The notes: a model not told the origin generated them from the letters alone. Counted from the first letter of the stretch, positions 8,518-16,539 are shown. The stretch is DNA of 64,000 bases from Pseudolysinimonas_A sp049651805 (GCF_049651805.1 NZ_JBASCU010000053.1:1-64000), one strand, 5' to 3'. Numbers and translations are program-made.

Positions 8518-11018
8518 CAGGGCACCTCCCAGGTGATTTCTTCGGGGTTCTTGTCGGGGCGCCAGGCACGCCAGGTGGGCGCACGCAGCCGGCCGTCGGA
8601 TGTCACTTCGGCGTACTCGACCTCGCCGACGAGTTTCGGGGTGACCCAGCGGGCATCCTTCGCGTCGACCGGCGGTACGTCGACGAGCGGGCTCGTCTCG
8701 CGGGCGATCCGGTCGAGGCGGGTGCGCAAGCCGGTCAGTTCCCGGTCGCTGAAGCCGCTGCCGACCCGGCCGACGTACTGCAACCCCTCGGAACTCGGGA
8801 TGCCGACGAGCAGCGACCCGACCGTGTCGGACCGCGCCCCGTTACCCGGCCGCCAGCCGGCGACGACGACCTCCTGGCTGAGGGTGTGCTTGATCTTCAG
8901 CCAGTCCCGTGAGCGACGACCGAGTCGGTACGGGGAGCCCGCGCGCTTTGCGATGACGCCTTCGAGTCGCAGCTTCCGGCTGGTCGCCACGGCGTCGTCG
9001 AGGTCGGAGCCGGCATCCGGGGGAACCCGCACGACGTCGGCATCCCGCACCGCCTCGCGCAGCTCGGCGCGGCGCTCCGTGTACGGCCGGGAGGCGAGCG
9101 AACGCCCGTCGCGCTCGAGGATGTCGAAGGCGAAGAACTGCACCCCCTGGGCTTTGCGCGCGCGCTCGACGTCGCGCGGAGAGGTGATGCCCGAGCGGGT
9201 CTGCAGCAGTCCGAACGACGGCCGCCCGGCGCTGTCGAGGGCGACGATCTCGCCGTCGAGCACCGCGTCGCCATCCGTCGCTTCAGCGAGCGCCTGCAAC
9301 TCGGGGTAGGTCGGGGTGAAGTCGAGCCCGTTGCGCGACCGCAATTCCACCGCGCCGTCACGCACGGTCGCGATCGCCCGGTAGCCGTCCCACTTCATCT
9401 CGAACACCCAGTCGTCGCCTCGCTCGAAGGTGTCGAGGTCGGCGAGGGTGGCGAGCATCGGATGCACCGTGCCGGCCGCATTCGTGCGCCCGCCGACGAC
9501 CGACTTGCCGCGCTTGAGCCCGCGGCGCGGTTCGGCTCCCACGCGTTTCCACGATCCCGCCGATCCCGCGGCCTTGCGCGCTTTCGAGGCGGCGACGCTC
9601 TCGGGGTCGTCCCAGTCGACGGGCTGCTGGTCTTTCATGAGGTGCAGCAGCCAGTTCTTGCCGCCGGTCTGGATCAACGCGAGCCGGTGGGAACCGTGCT
9701 TCTCGCCGTGGATCGTGAAGATCACCTCGTCGTCACGCCACTTCTCCAGGTCGTACGAGCCGCGATCCCAGATTGTGACCGTGCCCGCGCCGTACTCGCC
9801 CTTCGGGATCGCGCCCTCGAACTGGCCGTACTCCAGCGGGTGGTCTTCGGTGTGCACCGCCAGGTGGTTCTTGCCCACTTCGGTCGGCACGCCTTTCGGC
9901 ACCGCCCACGACACGAGCACGCCGTCGCGTTCGAGCCGGAAGTCGTAGTGCAGCGCCGTCGCGTGATGCTCCTGGATGACGAACGAGTTGCCCGCCGCCC
10001 CGACGTTGGTTGAGCCTGTCGAAACCCCGCCCATCGGTTCGGGCGTCTTCGCGCCATCCCGCATCGACCGGTATTGCGCCAACTTCTCCTCGGCCTCCGA
10101 CGAGTGCCAGATCTCCCGCTCGAGGTCGGCCGCCGGGTCGCCGCCCGCGGCGACCCGTTCCAGCACCTCGTGCATCTCGAGCTGCCGCAGGTCGGGGGCC
10201 AGCAGATCGTCCCAGGTGCGCGGCGCCGCGACGGTGGGTCGCATCCTGCCCCGCAGCGAGTACGGCACGATCGTCGTCTTGTTGCCGTTATTCTGACTCC
10301 AGTCGAGCAGCACCTTGCCGGCTCGCAGCGTCTTCTTCATGTCGCTGACCACGAGGTCGGGATGATCCGCCTCGAGCGCCCGAGCAAGCTCGTGCGCGAC
10401 GAGCGAGACCTGTTCCGAAGTCTGTTCGCCGTCGAGCGGGGCATACAGATGGATGCCTTTCGAGCCACTCGTCACCGGAAACGCCTCGAGCCCCATCCCC
10501 GTCAGGATCGCCCGCACGAGTCCCGCGACCTCGACGCATTCCTCAAGCCCCGCGCCCTCGCCGGGGTCGAGGTCGAGCACCAGCCGGTCGGGGTTCTGCC
10601 GGGCGCCTCCCTTGCCGAACCGCCACTGCGGCACGTGCAGTTCCAGCGCGGCTTGCTGCGCCATCCACGCCAGGGTCGCCAGGTCATTCACCAGGGGATA
10701 GCTGTTGACGTGATCGGAGTGCTGGATGTCGCGGCGCGAGATCCACGACGGCGCTGAGTCGGGCAGGTTCTTCTCGAAGAACACCGTGCCCGGCTTCGCG
10801 TCGCTGCCGACGCCCTCGACCCAGCGCTTGCGGGTGACGGGTCGGTTGCGGGCGTGCGGGATGAGCACATCCGCGACCCGCGTGTAGTAGTCGAGAACCT
10901 CGGCCTTCGTCGTGCCGGTCTCGGGGTAGAGCACCTTGTCGAGGTTGGTGAGTTTCAGGCGGTGGCCACCGACGGAGACGATTTGCTCCGTGCCCTTCCC
11001 GCGCGCTCTGGCAACCAC
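8517..11018 (-). CDS. ligD: Multifunctional ATP-dependent DNA ligase D (Pol-PE-Lig)
   Basis: The 833-residue enzyme fills, trims and seals DNA ends in bacterial non-homologous end joining with Ku. The domain order is the mycobacterial one. The primase-like polymerase domain comes first (VLYPETG, LDLDPGEG; about 10-300). The phosphoesterase follows (HHATALHYDFRLE; about 340-490), then the ligase with adenylated lysine in EMKWDGYRA near residue 540 and the OB-fold end. Start GTG 11018 was chosen because conserved sequence begins just after it; the frame is open upstream across the ku start. The Pol-PE linker near residue 330 (GVSTGST) is encoded by a short repeat. It is divergent from ku across 37 bp. 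Confidence 0.93.
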   Translation of the reverse strand: MVARARGKGTEQIVSVGGHRLKLTNLDKVLYPETGTTKAEVLDYYTRVADVLIPHARNRPVTRKRWVEGVGSDAKPGTVFFEKNLPDSAPSWISRRDIQHSDHVNSYPLVNDLATLAWMAQQAALELHVPQWRFGKGGARQNPDRLVLDLDPGEGAGLEECVEVAGLVRAILTGMGLEAFPVTSGSKGIHLYAPLDGEQTSEQVSLVAHELARALEADHPDLVVSDMKKTLRAGKVLLDWSQNNGNKTTIVPYSLRGRMRPTVAAPRTWDDLLAPDLRQLEMHEVLERVAAGGDPAADLEREIWHSSEAEEKLAQYRSMRDGAKTPEPMGGVSTGSTNVGAAGNSFVIQEHHATALHYDFRLERDGVLVSWAVPKGVPTEVGKNHLAVHTEDHPLEYGQFEGAIPKGEYGAGTVTIWDRGSYDLEKWRDDEVIFTIHGEKHGSHRLALIQTGGKNWLLHLMKDQQPVDWDDPESVAASKARKAAGSAGSWKRVGAEPRRGLKRGKSVVGGRTNAAGTVHPMLATLADLDTFERGDDWVFEMKWDGYRAIATVRDGAVELRSRNGLDFTPTYPELQALAEATDGDAVLDGEIVALDSAGRPSFGLLQTRSGITSPRDVERARKAQGVQFFAFDILERDGRSLASRPYTERRAELREAVRDADVVRVPPDAGSDLDDAVATSRKLRLEGVIAKRAGSPYRLGRRSRDWLKIKHTLSQEVVVAGWRPGNGARSDTVGSLLVGIPSSEGLQYVGRVGSGFSDRELTGLRTRLDRIARETSPLVDVPPVDAKDARWVTPKLVGEVEYAEVTSDGRLRAPTWRAWRPDKNPEEITWEVP
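10008..10026. repeat. Short form of the boundary repeat inside ligD
   Basis: GGTTGAGCCTGTCGAAACC has the same ends as the intergenic repeats without the stem. It is read in frame on the minus strand as part of the linker between the polymerase and phosphoesterase domains. Confidence 0.6.
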
Positions 11019-11055
11019 CTTTCCCAAGCTACCCACCGAGGGTGAGAATGGGCAG

Positions 11056-11892
11056 ATGCGCTCCATTTGGAAGGGTTCCCTCAGCTTCGGGCTGGTCAAC
11101 GTGCCCGTGAAGCTGTACTCGGCGACGGAAGACCACGACGTCTCGTTGCACCAGGTGCACGACGAAGACGGCGGCCGCATCCGGTATCAGCGCAAGTGCG
11201 AGATCTGCGGCAAGGTCGTCGACTACGAACACATCGCCAAGGCCTACGTCGACGGCGAAGAGACCGTCATCCTCACCGACGATGACATCGCGGCGCTGCC
11301 GGTCGAGCGCAGTAAGGACATCGACGTGGTCGAGTTCGTGCCGAGCGATCAGATCGACCCGATCATGTTCGAGAAGGCCTACTACCTCGCCCCCGACTCG
11401 AAGTCGAACAAGGCGTACGTGCTGCTGCGGCGCACCCTCGAAGACAGCGACCGCACCGCGATCGTGCAATTCGCCCTCCGCCAGAAGACCCGGCTCGCGG
11501 CGTTGCGGGTGCGCGACGACGTGCTCGTGCTGCAGACCCTGCTCTGGGAAGACGAGGTGCGCGAAGCCCGGTTCCCCGAACTCGATGAGACGCCGCGCAT
11601 CTCGGCCGACGAACTCAAGATGGGTCGGCAGCTCGTCGACTCGTTCGCGAGCGACTTCACGCCCGAGAAGTTCACCGACGACTACCAGGAGCAGCTGAAG
11701 ACGCTCATCGAAGCGAAACTCGAACAGGGCGACGCGCTCGACACCGAGGCCACCTTCGGGCGCGAGACCGAGGGCGGCGGCGAAGTGCTCGACCTCATGG
11801 AGGCCCTGCGTCGCTCGGTGGAGTCGAAGCGGTCGGATGCCGACGCAGCTCCCAAGAAGAAGAAGCCGGCAGCAAAGAAGAAGGCCGGCTGA
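11056..11892 (+). CDS. ku: DNA end-binding protein Ku
   Basis: The 278-residue protein forms the ring that binds double-strand break ends and recruits LigD. It begins with the family's usual MRSIWKGSLSFGLVNVPVKL and carries CEICGKVVD, followed by DDIAALP and the bridge region up to about residue 250. The C-terminal tail is basic (KKKKPAAKKKAG), as in many actinobacterial Ku proteins, and probably aids DNA binding. ATG 11056 follows a weak GAGAAT hexamer at 11044-11049, so it may be leaderless. It is divergent from ligD. Confidence 0.95.
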   Translation: MRSIWKGSLSFGLVNVPVKLYSATEDHDVSLHQVHDEDGGRIRYQRKCEICGKVVDYEHIAKAYVDGEETVILTDDDIAALPVERSKDIDVVEFVPSDQIDPIMFEKAYYLAPDSKSNKAYVLLRRTLEDSDRTAIVQFALRQKTRLAALRVRDDVLVLQTLLWEDEVREARFPELDETPRISADELKMGRQLVDSFASDFTPEKFTDDYQEQLKTLIEAKLEQGDALDTEATFGRETEGGGEVLDLMEALRRSVESKRSDADAAPKKKKPAAKKKAG

Positions 11893-11903
11893 CCGAACTC
11901 GGT

Positions 11904-11938
11904 GGTTGAGTAGCCGCCGAAGGCGGCGTGTCGAAACC
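11904..11938 (+). repeat. Boundary hairpin repeat, copy 4 (left of an inverted pair)
   Basis: GGTTGAGTAGCCGCC, GAA loop, GGCGGCGTGTCGAAACC. Perfect stem GCCGCC/GGCGGC. It lies 12 nt after the ku stop and is followed by copy 5 in the opposite orientation. Confidence 0.9.
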
Positions 11939-11963
11939 ACACCACACGGGTCACTCGGGGTGT

Positions 11964-12005
11964 GGTTTCGACACGCGGCCGCCTGACGGCGGTCGCTACT
12001 CAACC
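11964..12005 (-). repeat. Boundary hairpin repeat, copy 5 (right of an inverted pair)
   Basis: The same repeat inverted. On the minus strand it reads GGTTGAGTAGCGACCGCC and then GGCGGCCGCGTGTCGAAACC, with a longer stem. Copies 4 and 5 could pair with each other over their conserved ends, and together they fill the gap between the convergent ku and flavin oxidoreductase genes. Confidence 0.9.
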
Positions 12006-12023
12006 ACCGATGTGGGGGCGGGG

Positions 12024-12767
12024 CTACGCGCCGCCGAAACGTTCGGTTCGGATGGTGCCGGGGGAGTGGCCGAGGTCGATGAGCCACCCGGCGACCGCCT
12101 CGACGAAGGGGGTCGGGCCGCACACGTACGACCGCTCAAGCGACGCCGCATCCGGGATCGCGAGCGCGAGCGTCTCGCGCGTCAGCCGCGCGGGCGGTAG
12201 CGGCCACTCCGCCGGCGCGACGCGCGTATAGACGCGGTCGATCCGCAGGCCCGACGCCGCGAGGTCATCCAATTCGGTGGCGAAGAACTGGTCACCCGGC
12301 GAGCGCACGCTCGACAACAACCGGAAGTCGCCCATCCGCCCAGCGTCGGCGGCTGCGCGGGCGATCGCGTAGAGCGGCACGATTCCCGACCCGCCGCCGA
12401 CCAGCTGCACGGGGCCGGTCGTCGACCCGAAGCCGGCGGGACGCCACACGAAGTACGCGCCAAGCGGCCCGTGCACCTCGAGTTGGTCGCCGACGCGCAG
12501 CTCGTGGGTGAGGAAGGGCGACACCTCACCGGTCGGGATGTCGTCGACCGCGAGTACCAGCCGCTGCGATGACCCGTAGGACGCGATCGAGTACGAGCGG
12601 CTCGCCTGATACCCGTCGGGCGCGGTGAGCCGGATGTCGAGGTGCGACCCGGCGTCGTTTCCCGGCCAGCCCGGAACGTCGAGCACGATGCGGCGCGCCG
12701 TGGGGGTTTCGGACATCACCTCGGTGACGGTGCCGACGGCCCACACAGGCCGAACTCGAGTTACCAA
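12024..12767 (-). CDS. FAD-binding ferredoxin-reductase-type oxidoreductase
   Basis: The 247-residue protein has the FAD-binding beta-barrel (RSYSIASYG near 65-73) and the NAD-binding half (LVGGGSGIVPLYAIAR near 137-152; YVCGPTPFVEAV near 213-224). It ends without a 2Fe-2S domain, so electrons must pass to a separate partner. The gene starts with TTG inside the end of the upstream molybdopterin oxidoreductase gene (7-bp overlap TTGGTAA), which argues for translational coupling and for the two working as a redox pair. A GTG five codons later would be the alternative start. Confidence 0.85.
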   Translation of the reverse strand: MVTRVRPVWAVGTVTEVMSETPTARRIVLDVPGWPGNDAGSHLDIRLTAPDGYQASRSYSIASYGSSQRLVLAVDDIPTGEVSPFLTHELRVGDQLEVHGPLGAYFVWRPAGFGSTTGPVQLVGGGSGIVPLYAIARAAADAGRMGDFRLLSSVRSPGDQFFATELDDLAASGLRIDRVYTRVAPAEWPLPPARLTRETLALAIPDAASLERSYVCGPTPFVEAVAGWLIDLGHSPGTIRTERFGGA

Positions 12768-13351
12768 TAGCGCTCTTCGGTCCAGGGATCGCCGTGCATG
12801 TGATACCCGTTCTGTTCCCAGAAGCCGGGCTCGTCGTCATCCATCATCACCAGGCCGCGCACCCACTTGGCGCTCTTCCAGAAGTACAGCGCGGGCACGA
12901 GCAGCCGGGCCGGGCCGCCGTGCTCGGGTTCGAGCGGCTCGCCTTCGGCTTCGGTCGCGATCCAGGCCTTGCCGCCGAGGAGGTCGTCGAGTGCGACATT
13001 GGTCGTGTAGCCGCCGTGGCTGTGCACCATGACGTAGTCGGCGCTCGTCTCGATGTTCTCGAAGATCGCGTCGAGCGAAACCCCGCGCCAGTCCATGTCG
13101 AGTTTCGTCCAGTGGGTGACGCAGTGGATGTCGACGGTCACGTCGTCGACGCCGAGGGCGAGCAGCTCGTCCCAGGTGAAGGTGGTGAGGCCAGTCTCAG
13201 TGCGCACCGAGAACGTCCACCCGTCGGTGCTGACTTCGGGCGTCGGCCCGGCCGAGAGCACCGGCCAGTCGGCGACGAGCGTCTGCCCGGGCGGCAGCCG
13301 CGGATCCCGCTCCCGGCCACCACCGGTGAACCCACGCGTGATGAACGACAT
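12761..13351 (-). CDS. Sulfite-oxidase-like molybdopterin-dependent oxidoreductase
   Basis: A 196-residue protein of the oxidoreductase molybdopterin-binding (SUOX/MsrP-like) fold. The molybdenum-ligating cysteine is C77 in DIHCVTHWTK. Other family features are WRGVSLDAIF, HGGYTTNVALDDLL and the C-terminal WVRGLVMMDDDEPGFWE. No signal peptide or Tat motif is present, so it is probably cytoplasmic, unlike MsrP. Its electron partner is likely the flavin protein encoded just downstream with overlap. The substrate is not known. A TAGCGT -10 lies 7 nt before the ATG. Confidence 0.88.
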   Translation of the reverse strand: MSFITRGFTGGGRERDPRLPPGQTLVADWPVLSAGPTPEVSTDGWTFSVRTETGLTTFTWDELLALGVDDVTVDIHCVTHWTKLDMDWRGVSLDAIFENIETSADYVMVHSHGGYTTNVALDDLLGGKAWIATEAEGEPLEPEHGGPARLLVPALYFWKSAKWVRGLVMMDDDEPGFWEQNGYHMHGDPWTEERYW

Positions 13352-13358
13352 GCCGTTT

Positions 13359-13364
13359 ACGCTA
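13359..13364 (-). promoter_or_regulatory. -10 box of a leaderless promoter (molybdopterin oxidoreductase operon)
   Basis: TAGCGT on the minus strand ends 7 nt before the ATG at 13351, and no ribosome binding site is seen. Confidence 0.55.
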
Positions 13365-13380
13365 CTCGTGCCGACGGTGC

Positions 13381-13452
13381 GCCATAGAACCCTCTCTGAC
13401 GTTCCAGAACCCCGCGCGCGGGGCTCTCCGACGTCAGAGAGGGTTCTATGGC
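13381..13452. repeat. 72-bp long inverted repeat element
   Basis: Arms of 22 nt at 13381-13402 and 13431-13452 are perfect reverse complements (GCCATAGAACCCTCTC...). The 28-nt centre carries a second stem, CCCCGCG/CGCGGGG. It abuts the broken end of the pseudogene at 13453, as if it had inserted there or marked a deletion junction. Confidence 0.75.
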
Positions 13453-13578
13453 GAGAAGGGCCGCAGGCCCCGGCCGCATTCGAGATACGCGCCGCCTTCT
13501 GCTTGCTCGCGCCGTCGTCGCGCAGCTCTTCGTAGAGTTCCGGATCCTTCAGCGACTCGATCCGCGTCCCTGAGGCAT
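13453..13578 (-). pseudogene. Remnant of a DUF7218-type (Rho-N-like) small protein gene
   Basis: On the minus strand, ATG 13578 (MPQGRGS) is followed, after a one-base shift, by a frame reading SLKDPELYEELRDDG and SKQKAARISNAA. That is the conserved start of small actinobacterial stress proteins that carry a C-terminal Rho-N-like module. The ATG and the rest are in different frames. The homology stops near 13473, just before the 72-bp inverted repeat, so the whole C-terminal half is missing. It is therefore both frameshifted and truncated. It lies beside other stress-type genes (SDR, YihY, DUF6328). Confidence 0.6.
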
Positions 13579-13594
13579 GCCGCTCTCCCTTCCG

Positions 13595-14479
13595 CTACAG
13601 CCCCTTTCCTCCGGTCACCGGCAGGATCGCGCCCGACACGTACGACGACTCGGGCGACGCGAGAAAGACGTAGGCGGGCGCCAACTCGGCCGGCTGCCCG
13701 GCTCGGCCGAGCGGCGTGTCCTGCCCGAACGTCGGCACCTTGTCGGGCCACGCCGTCGCGGGGATGAGCGGCGTCCAGATCGGCCCGGGCGCGACGGCGT
13801 TGACGCGGATGCCGCGGGCGCCGAGCTGTTGCGCGAGGGCTTTCGTGAAGGCCACCTGGGCCGCCTTCGTCATGGCGTAGTCGATGAGTTGCGGCGACGG
13901 GTTGAACGCCTGGATCGACGAGGTCGTGATGATCGACGACCCGGGCTTCAGGTGCGGGATCGCAGCCCGAGCGATCCACAGCGGCGCGTAGAGATTGGTG
14001 TCGAAGACCCGCTCAAGCTCGTCGGTCGGGATGTTCTCGAGCCCGTCGCGATTCTGCTGGTAGGCGGCGTTCAGCACCAGGATGTCGATGCCCCCGAGCC
14101 CGTCGATGACCTCGTCGACGAGCGACGTGCACTCGGCCTCGCTACGCACGTTGCCCGGCAGGCGCAGGGCGGTGCGCCCGGCCTGTTCGATCCAGCGCGT
14201 CGTGTCGGCGGCATCCTCTTCTTCTTCGGGAAGGTAGGAGATCGCGACATCCGCCCCCTCGCGGGCGAACGCGATCGCGACGGCGCGGCCGATCCCCGAG
14301 TCGCCGCCCGTGATGAGAGCGCGCATGCCGGCGAGTTTGCCGGTGCCCAGGTACGACTCTTCGCCGTGGTCGGGGGTGGGTTCGGTGCGGTTCGTCAGCC
14401 CCGGCTGTTCCTGCTCTTGGCGCGGGAAGTCGTGGTTGGGGTAGCGGGTGACGGGGTTTCTGTCGGTTGCGGTGGACAT
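13595..14479 (-). CDS. Short-chain dehydrogenase, YghA/general stress protein type
   Basis: A 294-residue SDR. It shows the cofactor loop TGGDSGIGRA (near 58-67), the NAA motif (LVLNAAY), catalytic Ser in TSSIQ and YxxxK as YAMTK, and the end VSGAILPVTGGKGL. The extra N-terminal part of about 50 residues (PGLTNRTEPTPDHGEESY) is characteristic of the YghA/Gsp39 group rather than FabG. The exact substrate is unknown; an NADP-dependent aldehyde or ketone reductase role linked to stress is family knowledge. The start is ATG 14479. Confidence 0.88.
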   Translation of the reverse strand: MSTATDRNPVTRYPNHDFPRQEQEQPGLTNRTEPTPDHGEESYLGTGKLAGMRALITGGDSGIGRAVAIAFAREGADVAISYLPEEEEDAADTTRWIEQAGRTALRLPGNVRSEAECTSLVDEVIDGLGGIDILVLNAAYQQNRDGLENIPTDELERVFDTNLYAPLWIARAAIPHLKPGSSIITTSSIQAFNPSPQLIDYAMTKAAQVAFTKALAQQLGARGIRVNAVAPGPIWTPLIPATAWPDKVPTFGQDTPLGRAGQPAELAPAYVFLASPESSYVSGAILPVTGGKGL

Positions 14480-14553
14480 GCTTCCGGTCTACTTCAGCCT
14501 CGCCCGCACGGGTAAGGGCTTGCCCCCAGGCGCCGACCGAGCTAGACCCCTCG

Positions 14554-15474
14554 CTACTCCGCATCCTCCTGCAGCTCACGCGCGGCGGCGATGTCGGCGC
14601 GGCGCTGACGGCCGAGCATGCGGATGCGCCGGCTGTCGCGCACCGGCAGGTTCAAAGTGCGGGCCACGTCTTCGCCGCTCGCGAGCTGCTTCACGCGGGT
14701 GAACTCGGCATCCAGCTCCACCCCGGCGATGAGTGCGGCGTTGGTGAGGTAGAGCCACAACAGCCCCACGATGACGCCGCCGAGCGACCCGTAGATTGCG
14801 CCGTGGTCGACGAGTCGCACGTAGAGGGCGAAGCCTGCGGTGGCGACGATCCAGATCAGGATGGCCACACTCGAGCCGACGCTCACCCACCGCAGGTGCG
14901 GGCGGATGACGTTGGGCGTATACGCGTAGAGTACGGCGACGAAGAGCACGGCAAACGCCAACAGCACCGGCCAGCGCAGGATCGCCCACAGCGGCAGGTC
15001 GCCCGGGCCGAACAGCACGGTGATGAGGATCGCACCGAGCAGCGTGAGCACGAGCGCGACCACCAGCATGCGCCCGCGGAACGCCCAGAACGGCCGACCC
15101 TCTTCCACCTCGTAGATCGCGTTCACGGCGCGGCCGAATGCCGTCGCGTAACCCGAAGCGGTCCAGAGCACGAGTACGAGCGCGATGGCCAGCGCGAGGT
15201 AGGGGTTTCCCAGGCTCAACAGTTCGCGCAACACGCCCTCGAGGTCGCGTGCCGCTTGGTCGGGCAGCACGACGTCGAGGATCGCCACCAGGTCGTCGAC
15301 GGCGCGGTCGCGGTCGTCGAAGATGGCGAACACCGAGACCACCGCCAGTGCTCCCGGCAGCAACACCAGAAGTGAGAAGAAGGTGAGCGCGGCGGCGGCG
15401 TCGATTCCTCGGTGTCGCACGAACCCGTGGATCGCGCGTCGCAGGGCAAGCCGCCAGACCGCGGGGGTGCTCAC
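14554..15474 (-). CDS. YihY/virulence factor BrkB family membrane protein
   Basis: A 306-residue protein with six hydrophobic segments and the family features FFSLLVLLPGAL, TASGYATAFGRAVNAIYEVEEGRP and GSLGGVIVGLLWLYLTN. YihY proteins were once called RNase BN; the true function is unknown, possibly transport. Start GTG 15474 overlaps the stop of the upstream DUF6328 gene (GTGA), so the two are co-translated. The C-terminus is polar and ends near a cluster of charged residues. Confidence 0.9.
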   Translation of the reverse strand: MSTPAVWRLALRRAIHGFVRHRGIDAAAALTFFSLLVLLPGALAVVSVFAIFDDRDRAVDDLVAILDVVLPDQAARDLEGVLRELLSLGNPYLALAIALVLVLWTASGYATAFGRAVNAIYEVEEGRPFWAFRGRMLVVALVLTLLGAILITVLFGPGDLPLWAILRWPVLLAFAVLFVAVLYAYTPNVIRPHLRWVSVGSSVAILIWIVATAGFALYVRLVDHGAIYGSLGGVIVGLLWLYLTNAALIAGVELDAEFTRVKQLASGEDVARTLNLPVRDSRRIRMLGRQRRADIAAARELQEDAE

Positions 15475-15932
15475 TCGGGCGGTCCCCGCAGGAACGAGGG
15501 CAGCACCGCCCACAACGCCACCGTCAGGGCGAGGGCCCCGCCGCCCGCGATAAGGGCCGCGACGCCGTCGATGACGACGGCGAAGATCAGGTAGACGGTA
15601 CCGCTGAGCGCGAGCGAGATGGCCACCAGGGCGAGCCGCATCAACAGATGACCGGCACGCACCAGTTCGGGCTTCGCGTCGCGGCGGAACAACGCGCGGT
15701 GCAGTGCGACCGGGGCGAGCGCGAAGATCGTCGCGAGGGCGGCGACCACCACGAGGGTGAGGTAGACGCCGATCTGCCGGGAGTCGATGTCGGCGAAGCC
15801 GGCCTGGAAGGGGATGGTCAGCAGGAACCCGAGCAGCACCTGGGTGCCCGTCTGGATGACGCGCAACTCCTGAAGGATCTCGTCCCAGTTGCGGGCGATG
15901 CGTTCTGACTCGGTCTCACCTGCGGGCGGCAT
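15471..15932 (-). CDS. DUF6328 family membrane protein
   Basis: A 153-residue protein with four hydrophobic segments. The family signature is ARNWDEILQELRVIQTGTQV just before the first segment, and ALAPVALHRALFRR in the middle. It begins at ATG 15932, directly after a TACCAT hexamer at 6 nt, so it appears leaderless. It forms an operon with the YihY gene through a GTGA overlap. The function is unknown; it is sometimes listed as related to sodium/proton antiporters, which this sequence does not prove. Confidence 0.85.
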   Translation of the reverse strand: MPPAGETESERIARNWDEILQELRVIQTGTQVLLGFLLTIPFQAGFADIDSRQIGVYLTLVVVAALATIFALAPVALHRALFRRDAKPELVRAGHLLMRLALVAISLALSGTVYLIFAVVIDGVAALIAGGGALALTVALWAVLPSFLRGPPE

Positions 15933-15938
15933 GCTCCG

Positions 15939-15944
15939 ATGGTA
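15939..15944 (-). promoter_or_regulatory. -10 box of a leaderless promoter (DUF6328-yihY operon)
   Basis: TACCAT on the minus strand, 6 nt before ATG 15932. Confidence 0.5.
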
Positions 15945-16019
15945 GGTCGCAGGCTGCGTCAGCGACGGGGGATTGTCAACCCGCTCCCGGTAGGGCATGC
16001 GGCGGCGCAGGGTGGATCC

Positions 16020-16493
16020 ATGACCACCATCGAGAAGAGCATCGACGTGGCCGTGCCGGTGAGCACGGCCTACAACCAGTGGACCCAGTTCGAGGAGTTT
16101 CCCGAGTTCATGAGCGGAGTCGACCAAGTGACGCAGGTCGACGACGAACACCTGCGCTGGAGGGTGTCGGTCGGCGGCGTCGAGCGGGAGTTCGACGCGG
16201 AGATCACCGAGCAGCACCCCGACGAGCGGGTCGCCTGGCGCAGCATCGGCGGACCCGAGCACGCGGGCGTGGTGACCTTCCATCGCCTCTCCGACGACCA
16301 GACGCGCGTCACGTTGCAACTGGATTGGGAGCCCGAGGGCTTCGTCGAGACCGCGGGGGCGGCTCTGCAGATCGACGACCTCCAGGTCGGCCGTGACCTG
16401 GCGAAGTTCAAGGAGATCATCGAGGCGCAGGGCGTCGAGTCGGGTGCATGGCGCGGGGATGTCGACCGCGCCCCCGACGCGACCGGTCGGTAG
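16020..16493 (+). CDS. SRPBCC family protein (cyclase/dehydrase type)
   Basis: A 157-residue START-like protein that begins TTIEKSIDVAVPVSTAYNQW and has FEEFPEFMSGVDQVTQVD, then RVAWRSIGGPEHAGVVTFH and the final helix VGRDLAKFKEIIE. These are the marks of small actinobacterial SRPBCC proteins with a hydrophobic ligand cavity; the ligand is unknown. The start is ATG 16020. The 18-bp-arm palindrome at 16500 lies 7 nt after its stop and could also terminate its transcript. Confidence 0.85.
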   Translation: MTTIEKSIDVAVPVSTAYNQWTQFEEFPEFMSGVDQVTQVDDEHLRWRVSVGGVEREFDAEITEQHPDERVAWRSIGGPEHAGVVTFHRLSDDQTRVTLQLDWEPEGFVETAGAALQIDDLQVGRDLAKFKEIIEAQGVESGAWRGDVDRAPDATGR

Positions 16494-16499
16494 TACGAC

Positions 16500-16539
16500 G
16501 GTCGAACACCCCGTCAGTATCCTGACGGGGTGTTCGACC
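16500..16539. promoter_or_regulatory. Perfect 18-bp-arm palindrome covering the -10 and start of the hydrolase gene
   Basis: GGTCGAACACCCCGTCAG at 16500-16517 and its exact complement at 16522-16539 are separated by TATC. TATCCT (16518-16523) is a -10 hexamer, and GTG 16530 follows it by 6 nt inside the right arm. The palindrome thus spans promoter, transcription start and start codon. It could be an operator, or the terminator of the gene before it. Confidence 0.65.

Noticed and set aside
16500..16539. Possible LexA box at the hydrolase palindrome (TCGAAC ... GTTCGA)
   Set aside because: The half sites are far more than 4 nt apart; they only appear because the arms are inverted.
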